DNA from: Flavobacterium psychroterrae
GTDB taxonomy: Bacteria; Bacteroidota; Bacteroidia; Flavobacteriales; Flavobacteriaceae
NCBI RefSeq assembly: GCF_018380615.1
Contig: NZ_JAGYVZ010000005.1
Span: 186,001 to 250,000, forward strand
Direction: 5' to 3'
DNA: 64,000 bases
Part shown: piece by piece, positions 9,778 through 18,467 of the stretch
Layout: every line of letters starts with the position of its first letter
Numbering within the stretch: the stretch's first letter is position 1
Translations under genes and position numbers: made by a program
Notes under the pieces: model-generated
What the model was told of the DNA's origin: nothing
What the model saw: only the letters and a program-made list of their open reading frames with translations
The model's database searches: none

Positions 9778-9879
9778 AAAATCATTTTCATCCTTTAATC
9801 TGTGGCAACTATTTTTTACGAATTGCAAAACAAAAAAATTCGTGCAAATTTGTGTAATTCGTGGCTAACTTTAAAAAAA

Positions 9880-11166
9880 TTATTGCAAAACTTCGTGCAT
9901 TGCCTTAGCCTTCAACAAACATTCTTCATATTCATTTTCTGGGATTGATTGTGCTGTAATAGCGCTTCCTACCGAAAATGAAACGTATTTATTTTCCTGA
10001 TTGTACAAGATACTCCTGATTACTACATTGAAATCAAAATCGCCTTCGGGAGTAAAATAACCAATTGATCCGCTATATAATCCGCGTTTGGTTTCTTCAA
10101 GATTTTCAATAATTTTCATAACCGAAATCTTGGGAGCGCCCGTCATACTCCCCATTGGGAAAGTAGTTTTTAAAACATCGATTGACGAATATTGAGCATC
10201 TAATTTTGAAGTTATCGTCGAAATCATTTGATGAACCTGCAAAAACGAATATATTTTACAAAGTTCGACAACTTCAACCGATCCTTTTTGGGCGGTGTGT
10301 GATAAATCATTCCGAACTAAATCGGTTATCATGATATTTTCGGCTCTTTCTTTTGAATCTGATTCGAGAAATTGTTTTGATTTTTCATCTTCTACAGGAT
10401 CTGAAAATCGCTTTGAAGTTCCTTTTATGGGCTGAGAAATCAAAGTCTCTCCAACTCTTTTTATATATCTTTCCGGAGATGCCGAAAGCAAAAAATGTTT
10501 ATGGTTTTTAAAGAAAACTGAAAACGGTGCTTTCGAAATTTCATTTAGTTTCTGAAATTTTTCTAACGGATTTATAATTGCATTTTCCGCATAAAATTCC
10601 ATGCAAAAATTAGCTTCGTACATATCGCCTTTATGAATATGTTCGAGCATTTTTGTCACTTTTTCAACATATAAATCTTTTGAAATTCGTTGTTGCACTT
10701 CGACATCATTTAATGTTTCAAAGGAATCATTCTGACTTTGTACAATCTCCTCAAAATCATATTCAACCTCATCATCACAAAGGAATAAATATTGAATTTC
10801 AAGTTGATTTTCTTTTAATAAAAAGATTTTTTTCGGCTGAAAGAAAAACAAATCAGGAAAATCCAAACCATCAAAATTAGATGATTTTAATTCTTCGACA
10901 TCGTTTTTTAAATCAAAAGAAAGATAACCAAAAAGCCAGTCTTTAGTCGTTTGCTGATATTGTTTTAGATCCTCAAAAGCATTGTGAAAATCGGTTTTTA
11001 GCGACGTAAAAGCATCCACAGCTAATAAGCAATCAAAACTGGAATATTCCTGCGGATAGGAATTACTATCCAGGAAAACTATTTCGCGAAATTGTTGCGA
11101 CCAGTTTAAAAGTTGTTGTTTAAAACGCTCCGGATTTGCAATATGTTTATGAATGGAAACTCTCAA
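9880..11166 (-). CDS. pabB: Aminodeoxychorismate synthase component I (PabB)
   Basis: Chorismate-binding enzyme that makes 4-amino-4-deoxychorismate for folate. The hallmark GSMTGAPKISVMKIIENLE, the KGDMYEANFCMEFY segment and QPIKGTSKR place it in the anthranilate synthase I/PabB fold; a lone copy without trp genes favours PabB. No ATG is available at the N-terminus. The longest frame starts at a TTG at 11190, but that TTG lies inside a TAATTTTG promoter box (11195-11188). I therefore prefer the next TTG at 11166, which gives a protein beginning MRVSIHKHI. The amidotransferase partner PabA is not in the window. Confidence 0.9.
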   Translation of the reverse strand: MRVSIHKHIANPERFKQQLLNWSQQFREIVFLDSNSYPQEYSSFDCLLAVDAFTSLKTDFHNAFEDLKQYQQTTKDWLFGYLSFDLKNDVEELKSSNFDGLDFPDLFFFQPKKIFLLKENQLEIQYLFLCDDEVEYDFEEIVQSQNDSFETLNDVEVQQRISKDLYVEKVTKMLEHIHKGDMYEANFCMEFYAENAIINPLEKFQKLNEISKAPFSVFFKNHKHFLLSASPERYIKRVGETLISQPIKGTSKRFSDPVEDEKSKQFLESDSKERAENIMITDLVRNDLSHTAQKGSVEVVELCKIYSFLQVHQMISTITSKLDAQYSSIDVLKTTFPMGSMTGAPKISVMKIIENLEETKRGLYSGSIGYFTPEGDFDFNVVIRSILYNQENKYVSFSVGSAITAQSIPENEYEECLLKAKAMHEVLQ

Positions 11167-11187
11167 AAAAGTATAAATTTTAGATTT

Positions 11188-11218
11188 CAAAATTACGACA
11201 AAAAAAATCCTTCGATAA
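11188..11218 (-). promoter_or_regulatory. Probable pabB promoter
   Basis: Reading leftward, TAATTTTG at 11195-11188 matches the Bacteroidota -7 consensus TAnnTTTG. The -33 region about 19 bases upstream (TTTAT) is a poor match. It would start transcription near 11181, compatible with a TTG start at 11166. Confidence 0.4.
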
Positions 11219-11351
11219 AATAATACTCAAAAATTATTGGCACACTTTTTAGTATATCGAATTAGCGCTTCAGATTAAAACATCTTTTTAACAAAAAAAG
11301 ATATTTAATAAGAGTTCCCACTTTATTTATTAATCAAATTTTAAAACTTTT

Positions 11352-12557
11352 ATGAAAACAATTGCAAAATTAGGCTTGACCGCCGTGGTAATTTCCACAT
11401 TATTATTTTCTTGTAAAAAAGCAGATGCAACTTCTTCTGCAGATGCAAGTGTAGAATCTTCGAGTAAGGAAGATCGAGCTGCAGCAGAATCATCGGGAGA
11501 CAGTTATTCTGAAACCGAAACACAACAGCAAATACAAGCTGGTCAAATTACCGCAGGCGAATGGAATGATTTAAGCAATTGGGTATTCTGGGAATCTCTA
11601 AATAATAATTCTGAATTTTCTGAAATGAGCGATCATTGGAAATATCAATTGAAAGACAGGGTTTCTGTAAATGTAAAATCAGATTCAGAAAATTTAGTTG
11701 ATGTACCGGTTTCATTGATCAACTCTCAAAATGAAATTGTTTGGTCATCAAGAACCAACAATAAAGGAAATGCAGAATTATGGCCCTATTTAAAAGGTGA
11801 AAATCAATCAAATCGCCAAAATTTAAAAATAAAAATTGGCAATCAGATATTTAAAAACATCGAAAGTTTTGATGATAAAAAAATCAACAGATTAGTGCTG
11901 CAAAATTATAAAACAAAAAATACCGAAAAGAAAATTGACATTGCTTTTATGGTGGATGCAACGGGTTCTATGGGAGATGAACTGGAATATTTAAAGGAAG
12001 AATTAACAGATGTAATTTCTAAGGTAAAAAATAAAAACCAAGGTGTTACAGTAAATATGGGCGCTGTTTTTTACAGAGATAAAGGCGAGGATTATGTAAC
12101 AAAAATATCTGATTTTTCGACAGATATTGATGATACTGTTGATTTTATAAAAGATCAGTCTGCTGAAGCCGGCGGTGATTTTCCGGAAGCTGTTGAAACT
12201 GCTTTGGATAAATCAATCAATGATCTGGAATGGTCTGAGGATGCTACTTCAAGAATTTTGTTTCTGGTATTAGACGCACCACCTCATTATGAGGATGATA
12301 TTATCTCAGAAATTCATGATTTAATCGCCACAGCAAGTAAAAAAGGAATCAGAATTATCCCAATTACTGCAAGCGGAATTGATAAGGAAACGGAGTTTTT
12401 AATGCGCTATATGGCAATTGCAACTAATGGAACTTACGTTTTTATAACTAACGACAGCGGGATTGGGAATGATCATATTGCAGCATCAGTAGGAAATTAT
12501 CAGGTTGAACACTTAAATAAATTAATGGTACGACTTATAAATGAAAGCATAAAATAG
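11352..12557 (+). CDS. Lipoprotein with von Willebrand factor A domain
   Basis: Lipobox LLFSC with the acylated Cys at residue 21, then a Ser/Glu-rich linker and a segment rich in Trp (DLSNWVFWESL). The vWA domain begins near residue 195 with IDIAFMVDATGSMGDE, a MIDAS-type DxTxS metal site. It continues through VNMGAVFYRDKGEDY and ILFLVLDAPPHYEDD. Probably anchored in the outer or inner membrane and involved in metal-dependent protein contact. Partner and role unknown. It stands alone, facing away from pabB. Confidence 0.82.
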   Translation: MKTIAKLGLTAVVISTLLFSCKKADATSSADASVESSSKEDRAAAESSGDSYSETETQQQIQAGQITAGEWNDLSNWVFWESLNNNSEFSEMSDHWKYQLKDRVSVNVKSDSENLVDVPVSLINSQNEIVWSSRTNNKGNAELWPYLKGENQSNRQNLKIKIGNQIFKNIESFDDKKINRLVLQNYKTKNTEKKIDIAFMVDATGSMGDELEYLKEELTDVISKVKNKNQGVTVNMGAVFYRDKGEDYVTKISDFSTDIDDTVDFIKDQSAEAGGDFPEAVETALDKSINDLEWSEDATSRILFLVLDAPPHYEDDIISEIHDLIATASKKGIRIIPITASGIDKETEFLMRYMAIATNGTYVFITNDSGIGNDHIAASVGNYQVEHLNKLMVRLINESIK

Positions 12558-12616
12558 CTTTTTACCTTAAACACAAACATTACAAATAAACAGATTAAGT
12601 GTTAATAAAATAGCAA

Positions 12617-12644
12617 TTTCATAATAAAAAATTCGTTATATTTG
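12617..12644 (+). promoter_or_regulatory. Candidate promoter for the DoxX-like gene
   Basis: TATATTTG at 12637-12644 matches the TAnnTTTG box exactly; the -33 partner (TTTC, 16-base spacing) is weak. It would leave a ~150-base leader containing the small hairpin AATCCTAAAATAGGATT. Confidence 0.35.
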
Positions 12645-12803
12645 ATATAGCATTGTAGTAATCCTAAAATAGGATTGTAAATATTATAAAATTCTCAATA
12701 GATCAGCTTTAAAAAAATTGACTTTCCTTTATTAGAGAATTCAGCTTATAACGATTTCAATAAATAAACTATACTTTTTTAACCTATCTAAAATTTAAGT
12801 ATT

Positions 12804-13178
12804 ATGAAAATTGCTACTATTATTGTTCGTGTTTTAATTGGTCTTTTACTACTTTTTGCTTCGATCAGTTATTTTTTTCATCTGATGCCGGAACAGGAAA
12901 CTACCGGAAATTTCAAAGCTTTTAATGTTGGTTTAATGGCTTCAACTTATTTAATTCCTTTAGCAAAATCAATAGAATTGCTTTGCGGAATTGCATTTGT
13001 AACGGGACGGTATGTTACATTAGCGAATATTTTGATCTTACCTATTACAGTCAATATCTTGTTTATCAATTATTTTCTGACTCCGCATGGTTTGCCTGTT
13101 GCAGCGTTATTGTTTCTGGCTAATTTGTTTTTGATTTACAGATATTGGGGTAATTATAGAAGTGTTTTCACGAGATAA
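12804..13178 (+). CDS. DoxX-like small membrane protein
   Basis: 124 residues with four predicted membrane helices: N-terminal RVLIGLLLLFASISYFF, then a second after NVGLMASTYLI, a third around ANILILPITVNILFI, and a last around VAALLFLANLFLIYRYW. The layout and the LxGxxFLxS-like first helix fit the DoxX/DoxD family. Members are often of unknown function, some linked to respiration or redox stress. Monocistronic, with a terminator 22 bases beyond the stop. Confidence 0.65.
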   Translation: MKIATIIVRVLIGLLLLFASISYFFHLMPEQETTGNFKAFNVGLMASTYLIPLAKSIELLCGIAFVTGRYVTLANILILPITVNILFINYFLTPHGLPVAALLFLANLFLIYRYWGNYRSVFTR

Positions 13179-13200
13179 TTTATTTTACTTATAAAAATAC

Positions 13201-13232
13201 AAACCCGATACTTCAAAAAAGTACCGGGTTTC
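13201..13232. terminator. Bidirectional terminator
   Basis: AAACCCG and CGGGTTT arms extended by TAC/GTAC, around a TTCAAAAAA loop. It lies between the convergent DoxX-like and lipocalin genes and has A/T runs on both sides. Confidence 0.8.
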
Positions 13233-13266
13233 TTATTTAATAAAAATTCAACGTTTACGATTTTTA

Positions 13267-13809
13267 TTAATTTGCTTTATCATGTTTTACCCAAACAAGG
13301 TCAGAAGTATCATAACCTATTTCCTGCGCCTTTCTAAGATAATCCAGCTTGATGTTTTCAGGAATTGAGGTTTCTCTGGAAAGTATCCACAAGTATTTTA
13401 AGCTTTCTCCTGCAACAAGTGCATATTTGTAATCAGGATCAATTGCAATTACATTATATCCAGCATAAAATGGTCCAAAAAACGAAACTTTCAACATTCC
13501 GATATTATCTGATTTTACAAATTTAGCTTTACCAATACTTTGCTCCCACTTATCTTTTTTAGCGTTATAACCTTTATTATCTACTTTTATGGTTCCGTTA
13601 TCGTTTAGGGAATATTCGGCTGTAACATTGTTCAGTCCTTTTTCGTACTTAAAATCAAGTCTGGCAATTTCGTACCATTTTCCTAAATATTTTGATTTGT
13701 CAAAATTTGTTACTGCTTTTACATTATCAGGAATGGTTGAACCACAAGAATAAAGTGCTAAAGCTATTCCTGCTCCAATAAGAACTGGAGCTATATATCT
13801 ATTTTTCAT
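13267..13809 (-). CDS. blc: Outer-membrane lipocalin (Blc family)
   Basis: Lipobox ALYSC (Cys 22) followed by the lipocalin signature YLGKWYEIARLDFKYEKG (residues 41-58), the DNKGYN strand and the YKYALVAGESLKYLWILSR segment characteristic of Blc. 180 residues, normal. Bacterial lipocalins bind fatty acids or lysophospholipids under envelope stress. Single gene with a 379-base upstream gap. The symbol reflects family membership rather than proven orthology. Confidence 0.88.
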   Translation of the reverse strand: MKNRYIAPVLIGAGIALALYSCGSTIPDNVKAVTNFDKSKYLGKWYEIARLDFKYEKGLNNVTAEYSLNDNGTIKVDNKGYNAKKDKWEQSIGKAKFVKSDNIGMLKVSFFGPFYAGYNVIAIDPDYKYALVAGESLKYLWILSRETSIPENIKLDYLRKAQEIGYDTSDLVWVKHDKAN

Positions 13810-13942
13810 GATGTTGGCTTTTAATAGAGTAAAGATAACATCACAATTGTCTATTTAATTTACAATATTTTTTGCAGATTTTATATTTTTTCTGGTATTA
13901 CACTAATTTATAAATCAGGACGAGGAATTTTTAGTCCCGACG

Positions 13943-14088
13943 GGCAATGTCATTAAGTTAGCTTTTAGATAATAAAATTAATCTCACAAAGACGCTAAGA
14001 CGCAAAGTTTACACACTATTTCATTTTGATTTTGCGAGATTTATTCAGCATAACATTATTGATTTTTTCTTAACTTAATGAAATTGCC
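13943..14088. repeat. 146-bp element bounded by inverted repeats
   Basis: GGCAATGTCATTAAGTTA at 13943-13960 faces its complement TAACTTAATGAAATTGCC at 14071-14088 (one mismatch in 18). The interior carries the phrase CACAAAGACGCTAAGACGC, common in Flavobacterium spacers, and no frame of note. It looks like a MITE-like or REP-like element. Confidence 0.6.
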
Positions 14089-14121
14089 AATAGGGCTATA
14101 CATGAAAAAAATTGAAACAAT

Positions 14122-14158
14122 AAAAAAAACCGTTAAAAAATTAATTCTAACGGTTTCT
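14122..14158 (-). terminator. Terminator of lpdA
   Basis: On the minus strand the stem AAACCGTTA / TAACGGTTT is followed by a run of T. It lies 30 bases past the lpdA stop. Confidence 0.85.
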
Positions 14159-14188
14159 AAATATGATTTAACGTAGATTATACGTGTA

Positions 14189-15592
14189 TTATACGTGTAT
14201 TGCTCTGTTTTCTGTTGCTGCCAATGCTGCTTCTTTTACTGCTTCCGCGAAAGTTGGATGCGCATGACTCATTCTTGAAATATCTTCAGCCGAAGCTTTG
14301 AATTCCATTGCTGTAACTGCTTCAGCAATTAAATCAGCTGTACGGGCTCCAATCATGTGAACTCCTAAAACCTCATCCGTTTTTGCATCAGCGATGATTT
14401 TTACAAATCCGTCTAGATCTCCACTTGCTCTTGCACGACCTAAAGCTTTGAAAGGAAAACTTCCAACTTTGTATTCAGTTCCTGAAGCTTTTACCTGCTC
14501 TTCAGTTTGTCCAACTGCAGCAACTTCCGGCCAAGTGTAAACTACACCAGGAATTAAGTTATAATCAATATGTGGTTTTTGACCCGCTAAGATTTCAGCA
14601 ACCATAGTTCCTTCTTCTTCAGCTTTGTGTGCCAACATTGCTCCACGAACAACATCACCAATTGCATAAATATTAGGAACGTTAGTTTGTAAATGATCAT
14701 TTACTTCTACTTGTCCTCTGTCTGAAATTTTCACTCCTGCTTTGTCAGCGCTTAATCCGTCTGTGTAAGGACGGCGACCAACAGAAACTAATGAATAATC
14801 TCCTTCAAGCGTGATTGTTTCTCCTTTTGCATTTTCAGCCTGAACGACAACAGCATCACCGTTTCTTTCTACTGATTTTACTTTGTGAGAAACGTAGAAT
14901 TTCATTCCTTGTTTTTTCAATACTTTAGTTAATTCTTTAGATAAAGAAGCATCCATTCCAGGAATAATTCTGTCCATGAACTCAACTACAGAAACCTGAG
15001 CTCCTAAACGCAAGTAAACTTGTCCAAGCTCGATCCCAATAACTCCACCACCAATAATTACCAGGTGTTTTGGAACTTCTTTTAAAGCCAAAGCTTCTGT
15101 AGAAGTAATAATTCTTTCCTTATCAATTTTGATAAAAGGTAAAGAAGATGGTTTTGAACCTGTAGCGATTACGGTATATTTTGCTTCAATAGTTTCTGAT
15201 GTTCCGTCAGCTTTTGCAACTGCAATGTGCGTTGCGTCTACGAAAGAACCTAAACCAGTAAAAACAGTAATTTTATTTTTATCCATTAAGTAGTTGATTC
15301 CACCTACGGTTTGATCTACAACTGCTTGTTTGCGCGCGATCATTTTCTCTAAATTGATTTTTACATCTCCTGAAACCTCGATTCCGTGGTCTGCAAAATG
15401 TGCAATTTCTGCATAATGATGAGAAGAAGATAATAATGCTTTTGAAGGAATACAACCTACGTTAAGGCAGGTTCCGCCAAGAGAGTTATACTTTTCTACA
15501 ATGGCTGTTTTAAAACCTAATTGTGCGCAACGAATTGCTGATACATATCCGCCCGGTCCTGAACCTATAATGACTACGTCAAATGAACTCAT
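14189..15592 (-). CDS. lpdA: Dihydrolipoyl dehydrogenase (E3)
   Basis: FAD flavoenzyme that reoxidises lipoamide in the pyruvate/2-oxoglutarate dehydrogenase complexes. N-terminal GSGPGGY FAD site; redox disulfide GGTCLNVGCIPSK with Cys 42 and Cys 47; NAD-binding IIGGGVIGIELG; second FAD motif YAIGDVVRG; C-terminal HAHPTFAEAVKEAAL supplying the active-site His-Glu. 467 residues is exactly typical. Transcribed alone; other complex subunits are not nearby. Confidence 0.97.
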   Translation of the reverse strand: MSSFDVVIIGSGPGGYVSAIRCAQLGFKTAIVEKYNSLGGTCLNVGCIPSKALLSSSHHYAEIAHFADHGIEVSGDVKINLEKMIARKQAVVDQTVGGINYLMDKNKITVFTGLGSFVDATHIAVAKADGTSETIEAKYTVIATGSKPSSLPFIKIDKERIITSTEALALKEVPKHLVIIGGGVIGIELGQVYLRLGAQVSVVEFMDRIIPGMDASLSKELTKVLKKQGMKFYVSHKVKSVERNGDAVVVQAENAKGETITLEGDYSLVSVGRRPYTDGLSADKAGVKISDRGQVEVNDHLQTNVPNIYAIGDVVRGAMLAHKAEEEGTMVAEILAGQKPHIDYNLIPGVVYTWPEVAAVGQTEEQVKASGTEYKVGSFPFKALGRARASGDLDGFVKIIADAKTDEVLGVHMIGARTADLIAEAVTAMEFKASAEDISRMSHAHPTFAEAVKEAALAATENRAIHV

Positions 15593-15900
15593 AGTTTGTC
15601 TATTTTATTTTTAGCGATACAAAATTAAGGAATAAAGTTTTGTTTAAAGTTTAAATCTCAATGTTTTTTGTGTGAAATTTTGGGTGTGAGGTTTTTGCTA
15701 CGAAGGCACAAATACACGAAGTTTTTTAACGTTTAAGTTCGCTAACTTTTGTTTTTTTAATCTCGAAAAGTCGCAGAGCCGCAAAGTTTTTTTTTGATTT
15801 TGAAGATTTTGAAAAGAATGTTTCACGCAGATTTTGCAGATAAAGCAGATTTTTTTGTTTCTCGCAAAGTCGGAGAGGCGCAAAGTTTATACACCAACTT

Positions 15901-16000
15901 GTCATCCTGAGGAACGAAGGATCTCCGTAAGTAACTCTATAAAGATTGGCGACATTCTGTGCGGAGCTTCTTGCGGAGATCCTTCGTCCCTCAGAATGAG
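15901..16000. repeat. TCATCCTGAGGAACGAAGGATCTCC inverted-repeat element (palindromic spacer)
   Basis: GTCATCCTGAGGAACGAAGG at the left is answered by CCTTCGTCCCTCAGAATGA at the right, with GATCTCC / GGAGATC inside. Relatives occur at 25346-25431 and, as a half copy, at 46389-46416. A CACGCAGATT half-unit precedes it at 15823. The whole 15593-16122 gap is such repeat material; two ORFs of 71 and 106 codons inside it are repeat artefacts. Confidence 0.75.
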
Positions 16001-16122
16001 AAAAAAATCCATCTCTGTACTTTTGCGTCTTTTGAAAAATCAACACTAAATTTTAGACGCACAGCTGTGCCTCTCTACGGTCAGTCTTTGTCCCTTTGAA
16101 CCTTTGTCCCTTTGAACCTCCC

Positions 16123-16578
16123 TCAAAAAATCACCGTCGAATTCTTTACTTCGCTAATCATAAACATACTTTGTGTACTGCCGATGTGTTGCAACGAAGT
16201 AAGTTTAGTAACTAGAAATTCTCTGTATTCTTCCATGTCTTTTACCAGGACTTTCAGGATATAATCGTAGTCGCCGCTTACGTGATGGCATTCTAAAACT
16301 TCGTTGAGTTTGATTACTTCGCTTTCAAATTTGGTTAGGAATTCTTTTGTGTGCTGAATGAGTTTTAAGTGACAGAAAACTACAAATCCTTTATCGATTT
16401 TGGTTTTATCAACTAATGCTACGTAGTTTGTGATTATGCCTTCGCGCTCTAGCTTTTTGATGCGTTCGTAAACTGCCGTTACCGAAAGATTGAGTTTCAA
16501 GGACAATTCTTTGGTTGTTTTTTTACTGTCGGTTTGTAATAAAACGAGGAGTTTTTTATCTGTTGCGTCTAAAGTCAT
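16123..16578 (-). CDS. Lrp/AsnC-family transcriptional regulator
   Basis: 151 residues: N-terminal winged helix (LDATDKKLLVLLQTDSKKTTKELSLKLNLS, recognition helix VTAVYERIKKLEREG) and a C-terminal RAM ligand domain (CHHVSGDYDYILKVLVKDMEEY). The family senses amino acids and often controls the adjacent divergent gene. Here that gene is a Cys/Met-metabolism PLP enzyme starting at 17047. A perfect 7-3-7 palindrome lies about 60 bases upstream of this start. Control of the divergent gene is an inference. Confidence 0.92.
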   Translation of the reverse strand: MTLDATDKKLLVLLQTDSKKTTKELSLKLNLSVTAVYERIKKLEREGIITNYVALVDKTKIDKGFVVFCHLKLIQHTKEFLTKFESEVIKLNEVLECHHVSGDYDYILKVLVKDMEEYREFLVTKLTSLQHIGSTQSMFMISEVKNSTVIF

Positions 16579-16636
16579 TTTAACGGGTTTATTGTTTGTT
16601 GTTTTGCAATGAAAGAAAATCTATTTTTTTAAGTTT

Positions 16637-16653
16637 TCTAAATCAAATTTAGA
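16637..16653. promoter_or_regulatory. Candidate Lrp/AsnC operator
   Basis: TCTAAAT-CAA-ATTTAGA is a perfect 17-bp palindrome in the divergent space, 59 bases before the regulator start. AT-rich ~15-17 bp dyads are typical of Lrp-family sites. No binding data. Confidence 0.45.
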
Positions 16654-16770
16654 TAAATAATCTTTTAAAAATAATTTTTATAGTTTTAAAATCTAATTAT
16701 AAGCTTTATGGTTGATTAATTTTCTTAATAAACGTTATTTTGAATAGAATTTCTTTTGAAAACGAGTTTC

Positions 16771-16912
16771 ATAGCCCTGATAGTAGTGGAAAGCCCGGAG
16801 TAAAAAAGGCAAAAGTTTCTTGGTCTAAAAAAGCGACCAACGGAAGCTCTTTTTAGATCATTAGAAACTTACCTTTTTTATGAGGACTTGAAACGGAAAG
16901 CAGGAATAGCTT
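16771..16912 (+). ncRNA. Conserved structured element, copy A (possible Flavobacteria RNA motif)
   Basis: Starts ATAGCCCTGATAGTAGTGGA and ends GAAACGGAAAGCAGGAATAG. CCTG near the 5' end can pair with CAGG near the 3' end. Between them an internal AAGTTTCT / AGAAACTT stem holds a loop with GGTC / GACC. The same terminal blocks flank a different inner hairpin at 25481-25558. Conserved ends with a variable inner stem indicate RNA structure or a mobile palindromic unit. It may match the Flavo-1 motif described in Rfam, which I could not check. Confidence 0.45.
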
Positions 16913-16946
16913 CAAATTAAAATTCCAATAAATAAATTCCAAATTC

Positions 16947-17005
16947 CAATGGCAATGGCAATGGCAATGGCAATTTCAAAAATCAATTTCAATTTCAATT
17001 TCAAT
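16947..17005. repeat. Hexanucleotide tandem repeats before the PLP enzyme gene
   Basis: CAATGG is repeated four times (16947-16970), then CAATTT three times (16984-17001), plus partial ATTCCA units before. They end 41 bases before the ATG at 17047, so they lie in the probable 5' leader. Confidence 0.8.
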
Positions 17006-17046
17006 AACAAACTCAAAAAATAATAAATATCAACTCAAAAACTATT

Positions 17047-18249
17047 ATGAAAAACTTTAATCCAGCTGATAAAATTCAGGATTTGCAGTACTTTGGTGAA
17101 TTTGGCGGCGTGAATCCTTCGATTTCTGATTCTTCTACTTATACGTTTCTTTCGGCTAAAACGATGTTTGACACTTTTGAAGGAAATATGGAAGGCTGCT
17201 ATTTGTATTCTCGCCATTCTTCTCCAAGTAATTTGTATCTGGATCAGGCTTTGGCAGCGATGGAAGGAACGGAAACTGGAAATGTTTCGGCTTCAGGAAT
17301 GGGTGCGATTACGCCTACTCTATTACAGCTTTGCGGTGCGGGCGATCATATTGTTTCAAGCCGAACTATTTATGGTGGAACTTATGCTTTTTTGAAAAAT
17401 TTTACGCCTAGATTCGGGATTGAAACGAGTTTTGTAGACATTACGAAATTGGATATTGTAGAAGCTGCAATTACACCAAAAACAAAGGTTTTGTATTGCG
17501 AAACGGTGAGTAATCCGTTATTAGAAGTGGCTGATATTGCTGGTCTGGCGCAAATTGCTAAAAGACATAATTTGCAATTGGTTGTGGATAATACATTCTC
17601 ACCTTTATCTGTTTCTCCAGCGAAATTAGGTGCGGATATTGTGATTCATAGTTTGACAAAATATATTAACGGAAGCAGTGATACGGTTGGTGGTGTGACT
17701 TGTGCCTCTAAAGAATTTATTAATGCTTTGAAAAATGTAAACTCGGGAGCAAGTATGCTTTTGGGTCCAACAATGGATAGTTTGCGTTCGGCTTCTGTAA
17801 TGAAAAATCTGCGTACGCTTCATATCCGAATTAAACAACATAGTCATAATGCGCATATTCTGGCGGATAAGTTTGAAGCTGACGGTTTAAAAACGGTTTA
17901 TCCGGGATTGAAAAGTCATCCAAGTCATGAATTGTATAAAACGATGATTAACCGTGAATATGGTTTTGGAGGAATGATGACTATTGATGTTGGAACTTTG
18001 GCTAAAGCCAATGAATTAATGGAGTTGATGCAGGCGAGAAACTTAGGTTATTTGGCAGTAAGTTTAGGTTTTTATAAAACATTATTTAGTGCGCCGGGAA
18101 CTTCGACTTCGAGTGAAATTCCATTAGAAGAACAAAAAGAAATGGGATTGACGGATGGTTTAATCCGCTTTTCTATTGGGTTGGATAACGATATTGAGCG
18201 TACTTACGAAATGATGAAAGCTTGTATGGTGGAACTTGGGATTTTGTAG
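17047..18249 (+). CDS. Cys/Met metabolism PLP-dependent lyase (methionine gamma-lyase / cystathionine gamma-synthase family)
   Basis: 400 residues. PLP lysine is K205 in HSLTKYINGSSDTVGG; cofactor-binding D181 is in VVDNTFSPL; the phosphate loop is SASGMGAI. The YSRHSSPS segment contributes from the neighbouring subunit. The family catalyses gamma-elimination or gamma-replacement on homocysteine/methionine derivatives. The Cys often found in true methionine gamma-lyases (GCT) is Gly-Gly-Thr here, so exact chemistry is open. The divergent Lrp-type regulator is the likely controller. Confidence 0.88.
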   Translation: MKNFNPADKIQDLQYFGEFGGVNPSISDSSTYTFLSAKTMFDTFEGNMEGCYLYSRHSSPSNLYLDQALAAMEGTETGNVSASGMGAITPTLLQLCGAGDHIVSSRTIYGGTYAFLKNFTPRFGIETSFVDITKLDIVEAAITPKTKVLYCETVSNPLLEVADIAGLAQIAKRHNLQLVVDNTFSPLSVSPAKLGADIVIHSLTKYINGSSDTVGGVTCASKEFINALKNVNSGASMLLGPTMDSLRSASVMKNLRTLHIRIKQHSHNAHILADKFEADGLKTVYPGLKSHPSHELYKTMINREYGFGGMMTIDVGTLAKANELMELMQARNLGYLAVSLGFYKTLFSAPGTSTSSEIPLEEQKEMGLTDGLIRFSIGLDNDIERTYEMMKACMVELGIL

Positions 18250-18301
18250 CATTGTTTCACAGAGATTCACAAAGAATTTTCACAGAGATACACAGATTTT
18301 A

Positions 18302-18391
18302 TTTCACGCAGATTTTAAAAGATTTGGGCAGATTTTACATTAACTAAGATTAAAAATTAAATCTGCTTTAATCTGTAAAATCTGCGTGAAA
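18302..18391. repeat. CACGCAGATT inverted repeat, copy 3
   Basis: TTTCACGCAGATTTTAAAAG at the left, AAATCTGCGTGAAA equivalent at the right, inner GGGCAGATT / AATCTGC. Same family as 9518, 9678, 21902 and 38958. Sits just after the PLP-enzyme stop. Confidence 0.85.
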
Positions 18392-18430
18392 CATTTTTTT
18401 TTAAATCCAATAATCTGTATCAAAAAACAG

Positions 18431-18463
18431 AAAGCCGTTTTGAATGTCTCAGAACGGCTTTTG
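18431..18463. terminator. Bidirectional terminator between convergent genes
   Basis: AAAGCCGTTTTGA and TCAGAACGGCTTTT form the stem. It serves the PLP-enzyme gene (+) and the DUF695 gene (-), whose stop is at 18468. Confidence 0.8.
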
Positions 18464-18467
18464 CTAT

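Noticed and set aside
9420..9790. CRISPR array
   Set aside because: The repeated CACGCAGATT phrases are irregularly spaced, inverted relative to each other and lack unique equal-length spacers; no cas gene is present.
15726..16049. Two overlapping ORFs of 106 and 71 codons on opposite strands
   Set aside because: They lie inside the TCATCCTGAGG inverted repeat and CACGCAGATT half-units; composition follows the repeats, not coding sequence.
16579..17046. SAM or other known sulfur riboswitch upstream of the PLP enzyme
   Set aside because: I saw no SAM-I/II type core; the structured element there has a sister copy at 25481 with no linked gene.
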